In this document: positions 21,493-31,618 of the stretch, piece by piece
How the letters are laid out: every line of letters begins with the position of its first letter
How positions within the stretch are numbered: the first letter of the stretch is position 1
DNA from: Branchiostoma floridae
Taxonomy: Eukaryota > Chordata > Leptocardii > Amphioxiformes > Branchiostomatidae
Assembly (NCBI RefSeq): GCF_000003815.2
Contig: NC_049979.1
Coordinates: forward strand, 597,771-661,770
DNA length: 64,000 nt
Direction: 5' to 3'
Program-made: the position numbers and the translations under genes
Notes under the pieces: model-generated
Databases searched by the model: none
Told to the model about the DNA's origin: nothing
What the model saw: the letters and a program-made list of their open reading frames with translations, nothing else

Positions 21493-21850
21493 ATATAGTG
21501 GAAGACGAAACACATTTTATGTCAAACTGCTCTTTTTACGATCACGAAAGAAAATAGCTGTTTGATGAGGCCACCAAATTCCACCCAAACTTTTTAACAT
21601 TCACCGACAAAAGGAGAACAATTCTCCTTCTAACATTACAAAACCCAAACATAATAGAAAATGTGGGATCTTTCGTCTTCCACTGTCTTCGAAAAAGGAG
21701 TCGAACCCAATAATCTAGGATCTAGAGTTAGCTTTTACTAGTTTAAGACTAGAGTAGATGCCTTTGATATTGTTTTACTTTGTCTGAATATCTCATGTTA
21801 CCTGCAATTAGCCCACGGGCAAGAATTTGCAATAAACTTTATTATTCATT
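21493..21850 (+). mobile_element. CR1-like LINE C-terminus plus 3' UTR, one in-frame stop
   Basis: The frame reads VEDETHFMSNCSFYDHERK (zinc-binding motif), hits one in-frame TAG, then continues LFDEATKFHPNFLTFTDKRR and ends FVFHCLRKRSRTQ with TAA at 21711-21713. The 3' UTR ends agcccacgggcaagaatttg plus an AATAAA. Longest plus-strand copy of this tail family apart from 41911-42772. Inactive. Confidence 0.87.
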
Positions 21851-22254
21851 AATAGCAATTAAAATTTTTAAATACCATTAATTAGAAAACAATGTTGTTT
21901 CTTCCGTCATTCAATTATTTTTCAATTTCGCGAGTCATGTCAACAAGATGCACCACTGCTTGTGAGTTTATTGTATTTTCATGATGGGGGCTGGATACAC
22001 AAACCCACGATGAATTATGTAACGGCGATTTTTGTATGCGCCTCCTTCACTCTTTTGCTATATTCCAATGCCAGATCAAAGCTGAATTAATAAATAACCC
22101 TACTTTTCGTTTTGGTTTTACACTTCCTTGTTTCCTTCTGGTAATTCTCAATTTCTCTATATCCATTTATTATTCAGTGCATTGTGTTTTCAATCTATTG
22201 GTTCCGTCATGCCTTATCCATACTTATTTCTTTTGTATAATTTGTATACTTCCT
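21851..22254. other. AT-rich target sequence of the LINE at 22266
   Basis: T-rich DNA, no genes. The part near 22150-22235 (tatatccatttattatt; tatccatacttattt) resembles 23335-23440 beyond the inserted LINE, so the two flanks may be an older duplication. Confidence 0.45.
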
Positions 22255-22265
22255 TGTTTATTTCT

Positions 22266-23306
22266 TAGATCTTAGAGGCATATGGGGTTCCAAAAGACAT
22301 TGTTAATGCTATAGCAGTTATGTACAGAGATACATCCGCAGTTGTTATCACTCCAGATGGAGAAACTGACATGTTTAGCATTGATACTGGTGTACTGCAG
22401 GGGGACCCTCTTGCTCCATTTTTGTTCATTATATGTCTAGACTACGCGTTAAGGTGCTCGATTTCAGACACTGATGGTTTTACACTCCGTCGTCGGCGTA
22501 GTAGTCGCTACCCTGCAGAAGTCCTCGCCGATATCGATTTTGCAGACGACATTGCCCTTTTGGAAAACTCATTACTTTTTGCACAAATCCTGTTAGACAA
22601 AGTAGAAGTGGCATGTCAGGCCATCGGCTTATATTTGAACCCGTCTTTTACTTAATACATGCATATAAACCCATCATCTTCCCAGCAACTAACTACTTCC
22701 GACGGTTCTGAAATCGAGCGTGTAGTAGACTTTAAGTACTTAGGCGGCTATACCAATTCTGAGAAGGATATGGAATGTAGGATTGCTCAAGCCTGGAGTT
22801 CTCTCCATTCCTTACAAAAGATATGGAAAGCACCCATCAGTAAGCACACAAAAACCAAAGTGTTTAAAGCATGTACTGAGTCCATTTTACTGTATAGTTG
22901 TGAGTCATGGACTATGACAGCAGCACAGAGCAAAAAATTGGATGGTACTTATACGAAAATGTTGAGAAAGGTGTATAATGTTTCATGGAGAGACTGTCTA
23001 ACCAACAAGCAACTATACGGCCCACTCCCAGCCATTTCATCTGTGGTGAGGCAGCGCCGACTCGCCCTGGCAGGGCACGTGGTTCGTGGGAACGAGCCTG
23101 CAGGGAGACTAATGGACTGGCTACCAGAAGGAAGGCGCAGAGTTGGCCGACCGTACATTACCTTAAAGACAATGATAGAAAGAGACATTGGACTGTCAGG
23201 GCCAAGTTTGGTGTCGGCCATGAGGGACAGATCGTTCTGGAAGTCTTGTGCTTCGGGCTGTGCCTCACCGGTGTAAAGCCGGATGAATTATGTATGTATG
23301 TATGTA
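22266..23306 (+). mobile_element. 5'-truncated non-LTR retrotransposon with reverse transcriptase
   Basis: A 1,041-bp insertion flanked by an 11-bp duplication tgtttatttct (22255-22265 and 23307-23317), with a (GTAT)n 3' tail near 23290-23306. The frame from 22269 to 23276 encodes the C-terminal part of the RT: LQGDPLAPFLFIICLDY, the catalytic box DIDFADDIALL (FADD variant), then FKYLGGYTNSEKD, KVFKACTESILLYSCESWT and the conserved NVSWRDCLTNKQLYG region. One in-frame TAA (22653-22655) interrupts it, so it is a pseudogene. The very short 3' UTR with a microsatellite tail resembles RTE-type elements; the exact clade is not certain. No endonuclease domain remains. Confidence 0.93.
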
Positions 23307-23317
23307 TGTTTATTTCT

Positions 23318-23721
23318 GGCAACGTTAACTTTCAATTTATACTCATATCCATTTATTATTTCCTAAGTTACGTTTAATTATTTTGTGTAATATATTTTTC
23401 ATTCCATAGTTTCCGTTAATTATTATCCATACTTATTTGGGTCAGGTTGAAGTGAATTGAGATGATATAGGAAGGCCTTCTTATAAGCTCTTTGCTTTTG
23501 GCCTACCTTGCACTATTCATGTATAATGATTCACTCATATGTACTTTTTGTTGTTGTTTTTAAAGTGCGAACAAATAAACAAACAAAATCAAAACATGCT
23601 CGGTGTTTACTCTAGGAAACAACCAGGAGATAGAAGATAACCAAATATAACCTCTTGTGATGCAAATTCAAAATATTGACCTTTGTGTCTCACAGTGTAA
23701 CTCTAAGTTAACTCCATATGC
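23318..23721. other. No gene; LINE-tail-like sequence
   Basis: AT-rich. The part up to about 23590, ending gcgaacaaataaacaaac, looks like a 3' UTR of a retrotransposon. No coding segment. Confidence 0.4.
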
Positions 23722-23840
23722 ATTTTTCGCGGGAAACCTATATCCGTTGTATGGGGAAACCTATATCCGTTGTATTTAGGAACAGATATTCGGGATATCA
23801 AGCCGATGGACGTGGTTTCAAACTCTTACCCCTCCTATTG
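23722..23840. mobile_element. Partial foldback MITE (AACGGATATAGG family), left half duplicated
   Basis: aacctatatccgttgtat occurs twice (about 23738 and 23759), followed by gggatatcaagccgatgg and gtggtttcaaac, the left arm of the family seen at 51230 and 39640. It is cut by the element starting at 23847. Confidence 0.65.
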
Positions 23841-23846
23841 CAAAGG

Positions 23847-23950
23847 TACTCTCCAAGCAGAGGTTAGGCTCCGGCTATTTTTTTTAACGTTTTTTTAGTC
23901 GTTTTTATCGGGCTTTCTATTCTTTTTTTCAATATCTTGCTGTGTCAATC
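23847..23950. mobile_element. Half copy of the TACTCTCCAAGCAGAGG MITE
   Basis: Only the left arm is present (tactctccaagcagaggtta ... tatcgggctttctat ... atcttgctgtgtca). The right arm is missing, so this is a deleted or broken copy. Confidence 0.8.
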
Positions 23951-24159
23951 TCCCAAGAAATCGTTCTAAACGTGTAAGGAGGCTAGGGCTCTTAGATTGA
24001 GCAGGCGGATTCATGAGCGCAATTACCGGCGCAGGCCTGTGTGTTCCCAACGACCTGACGAGGTTCAACTCCGCCTCGTAACAACCTAATACTAGTATCA
24101 CATTTCCATCAGCTGCAGCAGAGAAGGAAAACCATGAAATTCAGTAATTCCTACATTTT

Positions 24160-24400
24160 GAATGATCTACAACTCAACTCAAGCTCAAATTTTGCACATC
24201 TATCAGCAAGCGTTCTTCAAAACTATCCAGAGATGATGCCCCTACTGTGTTTGGTGATAACAAGTTCCACTCTACGATAGTTCTGGGAAAGAACGAATTT
24301 TTGAACACATCGGTCCTAGGTTGGTAGCTCAGGTATTTGAAGGTATGACTGAGCTCAGCCCCAGCCCCGTTAGAACCGCAGGCCCGAGGCGTTCCCGCTA
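24160..24400 (-). mobile_element. LINE ORF2 C-terminal remnant, minus strand
   Basis: The minus strand encodes TFKYLSYQPRTDVFKNSFFP followed by RTIVEWNLLSPNTVGASSLD and SFEERL, then a stop near 24174. This is the F-PRTI-EWN-L-P ... S-D-F ending typical of LINE ORF2. It is collinear with 32896-33063. The region upstream (24400-24480) is GC-rich and not clearly part of the element. Confidence 0.78.
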
Positions 24401-24600
24401 CGCGCGGAGGAGTCGGACGTTCCGATTGGGCCACGTTGTGCGCCGGTGACGTCACCGAGAGCGGTTGCCACGGCAACGCCAGACGGAGTTGTCAGATGCG
24501 TTACGTGATTGGGTGATGAAGGGCCTCAGGCTGCAGTGTAAAAATCAAGGCTTCAGCAGATATCTCTGCGAAAGAGTGGAAACTGCCTAAACTGGGGGAT

Positions 24601-24837
24601 TTTTGTAATGTGTCCAATTATTTCACCATTGGGTGGGAAACTGGACTTGCGTTTACCTTTTCTTGTTATATTATGTACAATGTGTTATTTTCTGTCAGAC
24701 GTGATTTTCCCTTGCTTTTCATTTGTACTTGATTTCTCTTTGTAAAAATGTACGCTTTGTTTTATGTAAGGGGTAGCGTCAAAATATGTCTACCCCTTTG
24801 TCATATTGTATTATTGTTTAAATGTTTGAATAAAAAA
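24601..24837 (+). mobile_element. Retroposed insertion with poly(A) and 12-bp TSD
   Basis: A ~237-bp segment ends in gaataaaaaaaa and is flanked by a perfect 12-bp duplication aaactgggggat (24589-24600 and 24838-24849). Poly(A), an AATAAA signal and a target duplication show it was inserted by LINE machinery. The body, with its repeated tacccctt-type words, is non-coding and looks like a 3' UTR. Source unknown: a truncated LINE or a processed transcript. Confidence 0.85.
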
Positions 24838-24900
24838 AAACTGGGGGATATTTGGAAATAAGAGTTTGCTGACCATACCAGTGCACAGCAAAATATTCCC

Positions 24901-25180
24901 TAATGTCCAGCGGCATAGCTGAAAAATTGTGCAAATTGGTCTAAAAGCACCAAATTTGGCACGAATACAGTTGAATGTATTCTAAACAAAAATAGATATG
25001 GAGGCATCTCAAGTTCTGCCCAGAATTGGTTTTATGGCCTTTTGGGGGGCATTTTTAGAGCAAAAATGTATATTCTTGGCTACTGTGCCCAGGTTATTAA
25101 CCAGAATGACCTGAAATTTTGCTTTTAGACAAAAGTGCACAATTAGCCTGATTTTTTCAGCTATGCCGCCGGACTATAAT
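24901..25180. mobile_element. ~280-bp MITE with GTCCRGCGGCATAGCTG ends
   Basis: The left end taatgtccagcggcatagct and the right end agctatgccgccggactata are inverted copies, and the match extends inward as ctgaaaaa..tgtgca. No transposase frame. The target duplication is unclear (possibly TA or TTA-like). Confidence 0.75.
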
Positions 25181-25827
25181 ATCTCTACATCTCTAATAAA
25201 TGTAGTTATGGAACAAAGGTGGCTAAATGATATGAGGCTTAGTAAACTGTGCAACTTCCGATCGTGAAAAGATGATTGGACTTTGAGAAATGTACCTCAT
25301 TTTCAAGTCAGATTAAGTATAAACATTATGACACAAATCTAGACGTAATGATATAGGCCTAGCACACAGTGCAACATCATAAATCGTAATACAGGTTTTG
25401 CTATCACAATGCCTTTGCTAATCTGAATTGATATTAGTTCTGCATGGGGTGCGGTAACGTTAACGATAAATAGTTGGTATGCAAAATGGTTTGTAACTGT
25501 TTGGAGAATAGAGCTCCTTTTATATTAACTTGTCCACATACGCACGGTAACGTTTGCAGTTTTTTAAGATATCTTTTTAAGATAAGTCCACTTTTTAATT
25601 AAATTCCGAGTATATATATATTTATTTTCTAAGTATTACTATTGTTGCCTTGCGTGCTAAGACATTTCACACACATTGTGCATTTCCAAATCTACGTGGA
25701 CCAGTATAGCAATCATTACAATAATTAAAAAAACTATACTCTTCTCTAAACCATGACTCACGTCACATGTTTATCGCGTTGGAGGCATGATAGGGTTAAT
25801 GCCACTATCAATATACAACAACTGACC

Positions 25828-26003
25828 TAGCCTCCGTTGCAGTCTTTGGAACGAGGATGGTTTTTTTTTTGGGGGGGGGGGCGTTGGTTCGCGATTTTCA
25901 ACGTTGGCTATGTTCTCTTGTGCCGGAAAAGGGAGTTTGCCGAGGAAGGGAACTTGCCGTGATAGAGAGTCTTTGTCCCGTTCCGAAGACTGCAACGGAC
26001 TCT
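25828..26003. mobile_element. ~176-bp MITE with TAGCCTCC ends
   Basis: The left tagcctccgttgcagtcttt is inverted at the right as aagactgcaacggactcta. The flanks repeat aactgacc (25820-25827 and 26005-26012), a duplication of 8, or 9 with one mismatch. It contains a T-tract, a G-tract and tggttcgcgattttc, shared with the larger relative at 40657-40921. Confidence 0.8.
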
Positions 26004-26939
26004 AAACTGACCGAACTCACACAATTGTAATATGTAATGCACTTTTCAAAATATCTTTCCCCAATCTTTGGAAATTTGATGTGATTACACTGCGCGCTTT
26101 GGTTATCTATTCTGTTCTAATTGTGCTACAGCGTTTATAATTGGATAGATACTAACTTAAAGATGAAGTGCAAATCGAAAATGACTTTCATCTGTAAGGT
26201 GATTTAATAGTGTTGAACGGCATGGTATGCCTATTTCATTTTATATACATGTACATTACAAACTTTATGTCCGTAAATACAAATGTCTTGAATGAACTAC
26301 GCTTTTCAAATTTCAAGTTTACGTCGATCAGTATACCACGGCTCGCCAAGTCATTAAAATGGTTCACAGATTTACGCTCGTCTGGAAAACCATGAGTCAC
26401 ATAACTTAGGCATTCTTGAGTTGTGCGTTTGAGGCATATAATTATGTAATAGGGCTACTGAAACTACCAAAGAACCCCCCCCCAAAAAAAAAACAACAAC
26501 AACAACAATATACAACAACTGACCGAACTCACACAGTTTCAATATAAAATACACTTTTCGAATTCCAACTATCTTTTCCCAACCTAAGGAGATTTCATGT
26601 CATTGCATGGTGTGCTTTCTTGATCTATCCTGAATATAATTGTGCCATAGCGTTTTTAATTGTATGGATGCAAACTCTAAAATGAAGTGCAAATTGAAAA
26701 TGATTCTCCAATGTAAGGTGGTTTGATTGTGTTGAACGACATGCATGCCTATTTCATTTTATATGCATGTGCATTATAAAGTTTATAATTTTGAATAAAG
26801 ACATCTTACATTGAAATGAAGTACACTTTAAAAATTCCAAGTGCATTCCCATTTCTTCGTAGATTAGTATAGCACGGCGTGCCAGGTTATTATAATGCTG
26901 CACCAATTTGCTCTCGTCACAGAAGTTAGGTATTCTTTA

Positions 26940-27129
26940 AGCCCCCTTTACAAATCAAGAATTTAGCTCGGCCGAGTTGTCAGCGAGCTCTAAATTACGA
27001 GGAGGCATGGCCTTCATGCCTACGAACAAATGGCAGAGTTTCTTCGTCGGCATCAGGGTCATACCTCCTCGTAATGTAGAGATAGCTGACAACTCGGCCG
27101 AGCTAAATTCTTGATTTGTAAAGGGGGCT
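26940..27129. mobile_element. 190-bp palindromic MITE, Harbinger-like (TTA TSD)
   Basis: The arms (agccccctttacaaatcaag at left, cttgatttgtaaagggggct at right) are near-perfect inverted copies over more than 80 bp. TTA flanks it at 26937-26939 and 27130-27132. Both it and 10153-10341 contain cgaggaggcat..cct near the centre, so they share ancestry. Inserted into the 0.5-kb tandem array. Confidence 0.9.
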
Positions 27130-27539
27130 TTAGTTCGTTTAGTGCATAATAGGGTTACTGACAAATCAGAGACCCCCGCAAAAAATAGTTGTTCTCACAC
27201 AATTTTAATATGAAATGTACTTTTCAAATTCCAACCATCTTTTCCCAATCTATGCAGATTTCACATCATTGCATGGTGTGATATTCTTATCTCTTCAAAC
27301 TGCATTGTGTCATAGCGTTTACGGTTGTGGAGATATCAGGCTAACTTTGAAATTAAGTACGTTTTAAGTGCATTTCCATGACGTGTCAGTCATTAAAATG
27401 GTGCGCAAATTTACACTCGTCTCGAAATCATGAGTCACAAAACATTTTAGCGCGTTGGAGGCATAACAGGGTTGCTGACACTATTACGGATCCCCTGCAC
27501 ACGAGGTACAACACCCCGCACAATATATCATTAATTATA

Positions 27540-27790
27540 ATGTTTATTTGCAAGTTCTTGCCCGAGGGCTAATTGCAACATGGAACCTACAGAATATATA
27601 GTAAACATACATAAAAAAAACAAGACTTTGGTATAGGTAACAATGGTGAGAAGTGGAAACAAGTGGCTATTCTAGAAATGATATGGACTGCTGAGAGCTA
27701 CGGTTTAAGCATTAGGGTTTGACTTCTTTTCTGGAAGTAGTGGAAGACGAAGTACCCCACTTATTCTATAATGAGTGGGTTATGTGACGT
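27540..27790 (-). mobile_element. LINE 3' end (TTAGCCCTCGGGCAAGAA tail), minus strand
   Basis: On the minus strand this has a frame ending FVFHYFQKRSQTL (compare FVFHCLRKRSRTQ at 21493-21850), then a 3' UTR ending gcaattagccctcgggcaag and an AATAAA beyond it. Truncated. Confidence 0.75.
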
Positions 27791-27909
27791 TAACAGGGTT
27801 ATAGTTTTGTAGTCGTCACTAAACGTTTGGAATTTTTTGTGGGTTTTGCAGGTCTCTTCGAATATCCCTTTTCTTTCCTGGCCGTTAGAGAGGCAGTTAA
27901 TAAATATTG

Positions 27910-28275
27910 ATAATACTCGAAAGTGCGTGTGAAAAAACTAGAGGAAACATCTGTAATGGCTCTCCAGTGGTGGGAATAATGAATGAATGACCTTTATTGT
28001 ACATTTGTGCTCAAACAAGCTAAGTACATGTCGTAGCGCTAGTGATAATCAGAAGGTGCAATTTTGATATAAGAAAAAGGTATCTTATCACCTCTACATA
28101 TGCTAATACATTCTGGTTTGTACAATAATGGCGGGGCTGCGAGACCTATCAGCGGCGGGAACACAAAACAACGGATAAAGGTAACTCCGCGAATAAAGGT
28201 AAACTAGCGTTAAGTGCGTGTGAGAAACCTGGTGGAAACCTCTGTGACGGCCTTACAGTGGTGGAAATACTGTAA
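27910..28275. repeat. Direct duplication ~295 bp apart with LINE tail and MITE fragment between
   Basis: A ~60-bp segment (aagtgcgtgtga.aaa, then tctgt.a.ggc, then cagtggtgg.aata) occurs at 27917-27978 and 28212-28270. Between them lie a minus-strand LINE tail (near 27980-28070, gacctttattgtacatttgt) and a fragment with aacggataaaggtaac...actagcgttaa (28170-28215). Confidence 0.6.
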
Positions 28276-28426
28276 ATGCATTTAAGTTCGCGGTAGCGGG
28301 AAAAAGGACTTTTCGCGGTGGCTTTAATTTCGCGGTATCACCATGCACTGTAGTCTCTGCCATGGAAATATGTTCGCGGCCACCGCAAAAGTCGAGAACA
28401 TTAAACCACTGCGAAAGTTTCTGCAT
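28270..28426. mobile_element. MITE with CTGTAAATGCA ends, cut by gap
   Basis: Starts after TA at 28268-28269 with ctgtaaatgcatttaagttc and is rich in ttcgcggt words. The complete relative at 44026-44170 has the same ends in inverted orientation with TA flanks. The right part is hidden by the N gap. Confidence 0.75.
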
Positions 28427-28526
28427 NNNNNNNNNNNNNNNNNNNNNNNNNNNNNNNNNNNNNNNNNNNNNNNNNNNNNNNNNNNNNNNNNNNNNNNNNN
28501 NNNNNNNNNNNNNNNNNNNNNNNNNN
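28427..28526. other. Assembly gap, 100 N
   Basis: Fixed-length gap falling inside a foldback MITE, a likely cause of assembly failure. Confidence 0.99.
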
Positions 28527-29317
28527 GCACATGTGCGACAGGCAGCACGCTTCAAAAGGACAACACCTTCCCGTACTCACGGCCATTATGGGAATTCTCC
28601 GTAAGAGGCTGGCGCGGCTGGCAACCCGTCACTTAGCGCCACGCCGCGTGACAGGCGCATTCAGCGGGACCCGGCTTTATGTATTTATCGTTTCTACCCC
28701 TCCGCTGAAAAGCCGGCCGTCGCGCAGTATTTGGACTTCTCGTTTTTATTGCCCGCCCCTCAATACTGTAACCGAGGCTGCCATGGCGATCTAACATAAC
28801 AACTTTGCGGAGTATAATCCACACAGCAACTTCGTCTGCTTGTTAATGGGGCCATACACCTGCGAGCTTTACAATAATAATAATAAGGTTTGTGATTGCA
28901 ACCCGGCCCCACCAGTTAGGCTCATGTATATACAGCAAGCGTTGACGTCTTTGCCGCACGTTTCAAATGGACCCCGTTTGTACCCATCCACTCACACGTC
29001 ACACATCGCCATCCCCAGTCAGTGCGTAGACTCAAAACTTAATAATTCATGGCGTTGAATCAATAAAAAACACAGTTATAACCGTTGTGATCAGCGAGAC
29101 ATGCATCAATCAATACAGGTAATGGCAGGTCCACCGGTTCCATGACGTCAGCCGTCACAGCCGGCGCATGCGCAGAGCGGTAAGAAGAGGGGTACGTACT
29201 TAGGGGGGTGCATTCCGAGTCGTTCCCGCCGCTCCGGTTTGTGGGCATGGACAGGAGGAGGCGGTGTGGAAACGGCTGCCTGCCGTGTGTGAAGGGGTGC
29301 TCCGGGCTTCTCTCTGA
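28527..29317. other. GC-richer intron sequence without recognised gene
   Basis: Mostly non-repetitive. The part 28560-28800 is CpG-rich. A minus-strand frame over 29060-29365 has no motif or splice context. Lying 1-1.5 kb downstream of SLC24 exon 1, it could hold regulatory elements; this is inference only. Confidence 0.35.
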
Positions 29318-29460
29318 AACACGTACAGAAAACACACATTTGTACCAGGACGGTCTCAGTAACACATGTAACGCTACAGAAAAGACACATTTGTATCAGA
29401 ACAATCTCAGTAACACACGTACAGAAAACACACATTTGTATCAGGTCTTAGTAACGCAAT
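29318..29460 (+). repeat. Tandem array, three ~50-bp units
   Basis: The unit acagaaaacacacatttgta plus tcagtaacac.. recurs at about 29325, 29377 and 29422 with indels. Frames on both strands across it are by-products. Confidence 0.8.
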
Positions 29461-29988
29461 CTTTCCCCGGGCTTCCTTCTGCATAACCTTGTTATCCCGA
29501 TATGCCAGGAAGGACCGGGGAGATAGAAGCGAGTCTTTTCTTCTTTATCAACTGCACACGCATCCTTTCCAACGGCTATATTAAGGACCGGAGCTCTGCC
29601 CTTGGCGGCTTTTATGGGGCCCTACATAAACCGTTCAGTGCGGCATTTATTCTGCTGCGATTGTCATGCCCCATTGCGCCCACAATTTCCAAGGCGCCCG
29701 GGGACCGTCTTCTGACTGGCGCTGCCTGCGGCGCGATGAAGGTGACCGTCACAATGTCGCCAAGACTGTAGGAAAATGTGCGTTATGCGGCACGCACGTA
29801 AAGGAACGATTCTAGCCCCCGATTCTGGGAATAACACGCAGTGTGCCGTCCTGCCATGGGAAGGTGGATGTCAATATTCAAGCGTTGGTGGGAGCGCCGG
29901 CCGCCCGGGATAATGCTCTAACTTGGAGGGTTGTACAGCATACAAAACACGCTAATTGCCACACACATGCAAACAGATGCACACCCAC
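29461..29988. other. GC-rich intron 1 start, candidate regulatory DNA
   Basis: Directly downstream of the exon 1 donor on the minus strand. Non-repetitive, with ccttggcggcttttatgggg and similar GC-rich stretches near 29560-29770. No other exon recognised. A regulatory role is only suggested by position and composition. Confidence 0.35.
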
Positions 29989-30100
29989 CTGCACCGTCCA
30001 GGCCGAGGTAAGACACGGCCGAGAAGACGAAGAGCACGGTGCAGAGGAAGAACAGCCTTCCGAGCAGGGAGGATCGCCTGGCACGTCTTCGGTAGGCCAT
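29989..30100 (-). CDS. SLC24/NCKX exchanger, exon 1 with start codon
   Basis: On the minus strand the start codon at 30100-30098 has a strong context (gtcgccATGG). It opens a 37-codon reading frame: a basic N-terminus (MAYRRRARRSSLLGR), then a hydrophobic helix LFFLCTVLFVFSAVSYLGL at residues 16-34, then DGA. The exon ends GGTGCAG before a gtgggtgtg donor, in phase 1, which joins exactly to exon 2 (A-IHEFPPDLF). A short N-terminal signal-anchor helix before the conserved core is normal for NCKX exchangers. The next exon lies 14.5 kb away. The helix alone would not identify the family; the assignment rests on the phase-compatible join to exons 2 and 3. An additional small exon between exons 1 and 2 cannot be ruled out. 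Confidence 0.82.
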
Positions 30101-30480
30101 GGCGACGGTACGCGGTCAGGCTATCCGTGCGGGCGGGCGGGGGCGCGAGTCAAGCCCGCATGACGCGAGCAGCGGCGGCCGGTCGGAGTAAAACTGCCGG
30201 GGAGGGGTACGGAACGGCGCGGTAACCCGCACGGCGTGTTCCTCTGTCACTGCCCGCTTGGTCCAGCAGATGTGCCGGGCTACGGGAACGGCGCCGCTAT
30301 TTTTGTCCTGCCCATAATTGATGCCGGTAATCACAGAGCAGCGGCCCAAATCACATTATCCCGAGCTGCCGCCATTGGACGGCGCGTAATGCTATGGCGG
30401 CGTGCGCCAGGTAGCGCGCCAGCTTTGATTCGATTCGGGGAACGTCGACGTGACACGTGACCGCCCCTCAGCTAGGTGGG
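30101..30480 (-). promoter_or_regulatory. CpG-rich upstream region of SLC24 (probable promoter and 5' UTR)
   Basis: About 380 bp of high GC with dense CpG directly upstream of exon 1, ending near 30480 where AT-rich transposon sequence resumes. It contains a CCAAT-type word (ccattgg near 30373) and no obvious TATA box at the expected place. The transcription start is not determinable by eye. Confidence 0.55.
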
Positions 30481-30575
30481 CGGGGCGACTTACTCTAACT
30501 TATAAATTACTAGTAATTCATTTGTAGTAGTAGTAGTTAATTGGTTTATTGACAAAACATGTACATGTATATAAA

Positions 30576-30675
30576 NNNNNNNNNNNNNNNNNNNNNNNNN
30601 NNNNNNNNNNNNNNNNNNNNNNNNNNNNNNNNNNNNNNNNNNNNNNNNNNNNNNNNNNNNNNNNNNNNNNNNNNN
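30576..30675. other. Assembly gap, 100 N
   Basis: Fixed-length gap within AT-rich repeat DNA upstream of SLC24. Confidence 0.99.
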
Positions 30676-30722
30676 CCATTCTGTTGAACACATCTATTGA
30701 TTGATATGACTAAATATATAGT

Positions 30723-30776
30723 AGTTAAAAGGAACGGATATAGGTTACCCTACGAATAAAGGTGAACTAGCGTTAC
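30723..30776. mobile_element. Fragment of AACGGATATAGG-family MITE
   Basis: aacggatataggttaccc then aggtgaactagcgttac, the right end of the family seen at 20205 and 39640. The rest is absent. Confidence 0.7.
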
Positions 30777-30782
30777 ATATAT

Positions 30783-30783
<1 letters not shown>

Positions 30784-30841
<58 letters not shown>
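30784..30841. repeat. (GA)n microsatellite
   Basis: About 29 uninterrupted GA units. Confidence 0.97.
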
Positions 30842-30842
<1 letters not shown>

Positions 30843-31609
30843 GGGTGACATCTTTAGAAGACTGACAGGCAGCTTGACGGAAGCCGCCACCGGAAGTGTC
30901 AGGTGAGGGAATCTCTGACTCACAAGCCAGCTGCCAACCAAATATGTCAACTCAACTCGCAAAATTGGGCGCCTGGCAGATCGCATGAAAACAACGGCTG
31001 ATTTGTTAGATTGGATATTTACTACAACTGCATTCAGAGCACACAACGACGTTACAAGAGAACGTAGGCAGTGAACGGCGAGCTTGGGTGCAGACGCAAC
31101 AAACAGAAGTGGAGTTTGGATCGGTATTTTTGAGACATTTGTTTTTCACTTCTTTCTAAGGGACGAAGAGAGAAAAGTATGCATCACTAGAAAGACATAA
31201 AAAATGCATCAAAAACTCGCGTTTAGAAAACACCTACTCGACGCTACATCTGCTTGGAAATGACTGACGTAACTCGTCACCCGGCACCCCGTTATTACAC
31301 CGGTTGGTGTTTTCGTCATCAATCTCTGCGGAGATGAGGTACCGACGAAATAAACCAGCTTTGTGTATAAAACTGGGACGAAATGACGCGGAGGAATGAC
31401 GACTAACCCCGTTACCTCCTGACAGGCTGTAAGTCACAGCATATAAAATGTCGTCTGCTATTGACGTCACGGCACGTTGGATTATACTATTTATAGGGGA
31501 GGGGTGTGGAAGGTAAAAACTTAAAAACATTCAGGCCACCTCAAACATACGGAACGTTTCTTTTCTAAGTAGATACGTCAAATAAAGGATAATAATATTG
31601 CTGTACACT
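30842..31609. other. No gene recognised
   Basis: Mixed sequence. The frames at 30750-31046 and 31234-31530 (minus) carry no recognisable domain, and the first is partly the GA repeat. Confidence 0.45.
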
Positions 31610-31618
31610 GGGAAATTC

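Larger units (their letters stand above)
25500..27510 (+). repeat. Tandem array of a ~0.5-kb unit, about four copies
   Basis: Landmarks such as gaactcacaca..tt.aatat, atttcat.t.attgca, cctatttcattttatat.cat and cattaaaatgg recur with a ~510-bp period (26005 and 26515). The next step is ~660 bp because a 190-bp MITE (26940-27129) is inserted; subtracting it restores ~470 bp. A first partial unit ends at about 25827, where another MITE inserted. AT-rich, non-coding, strongly diverged between units: an old satellite-like block. Confidence 0.8.
15450..29988 (-). other. SLC24 intron 1 (14.5 kb)
   Basis: Bounded by a gtgggt donor after exon 1 and the ctcttccag acceptor before exon 2. It is packed with nested transposons and minisatellites described separately. 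A coding RT fragment (22266-23306) and a possible nested minus-strand frame (21148-21465) lie within it. Confidence 0.8.

Noticed and set aside
22949-23377. Open frames overlapping the RT in other phases
   Set aside because: Shadows of the reverse-transcriptase frame, which alone carries conserved motifs.
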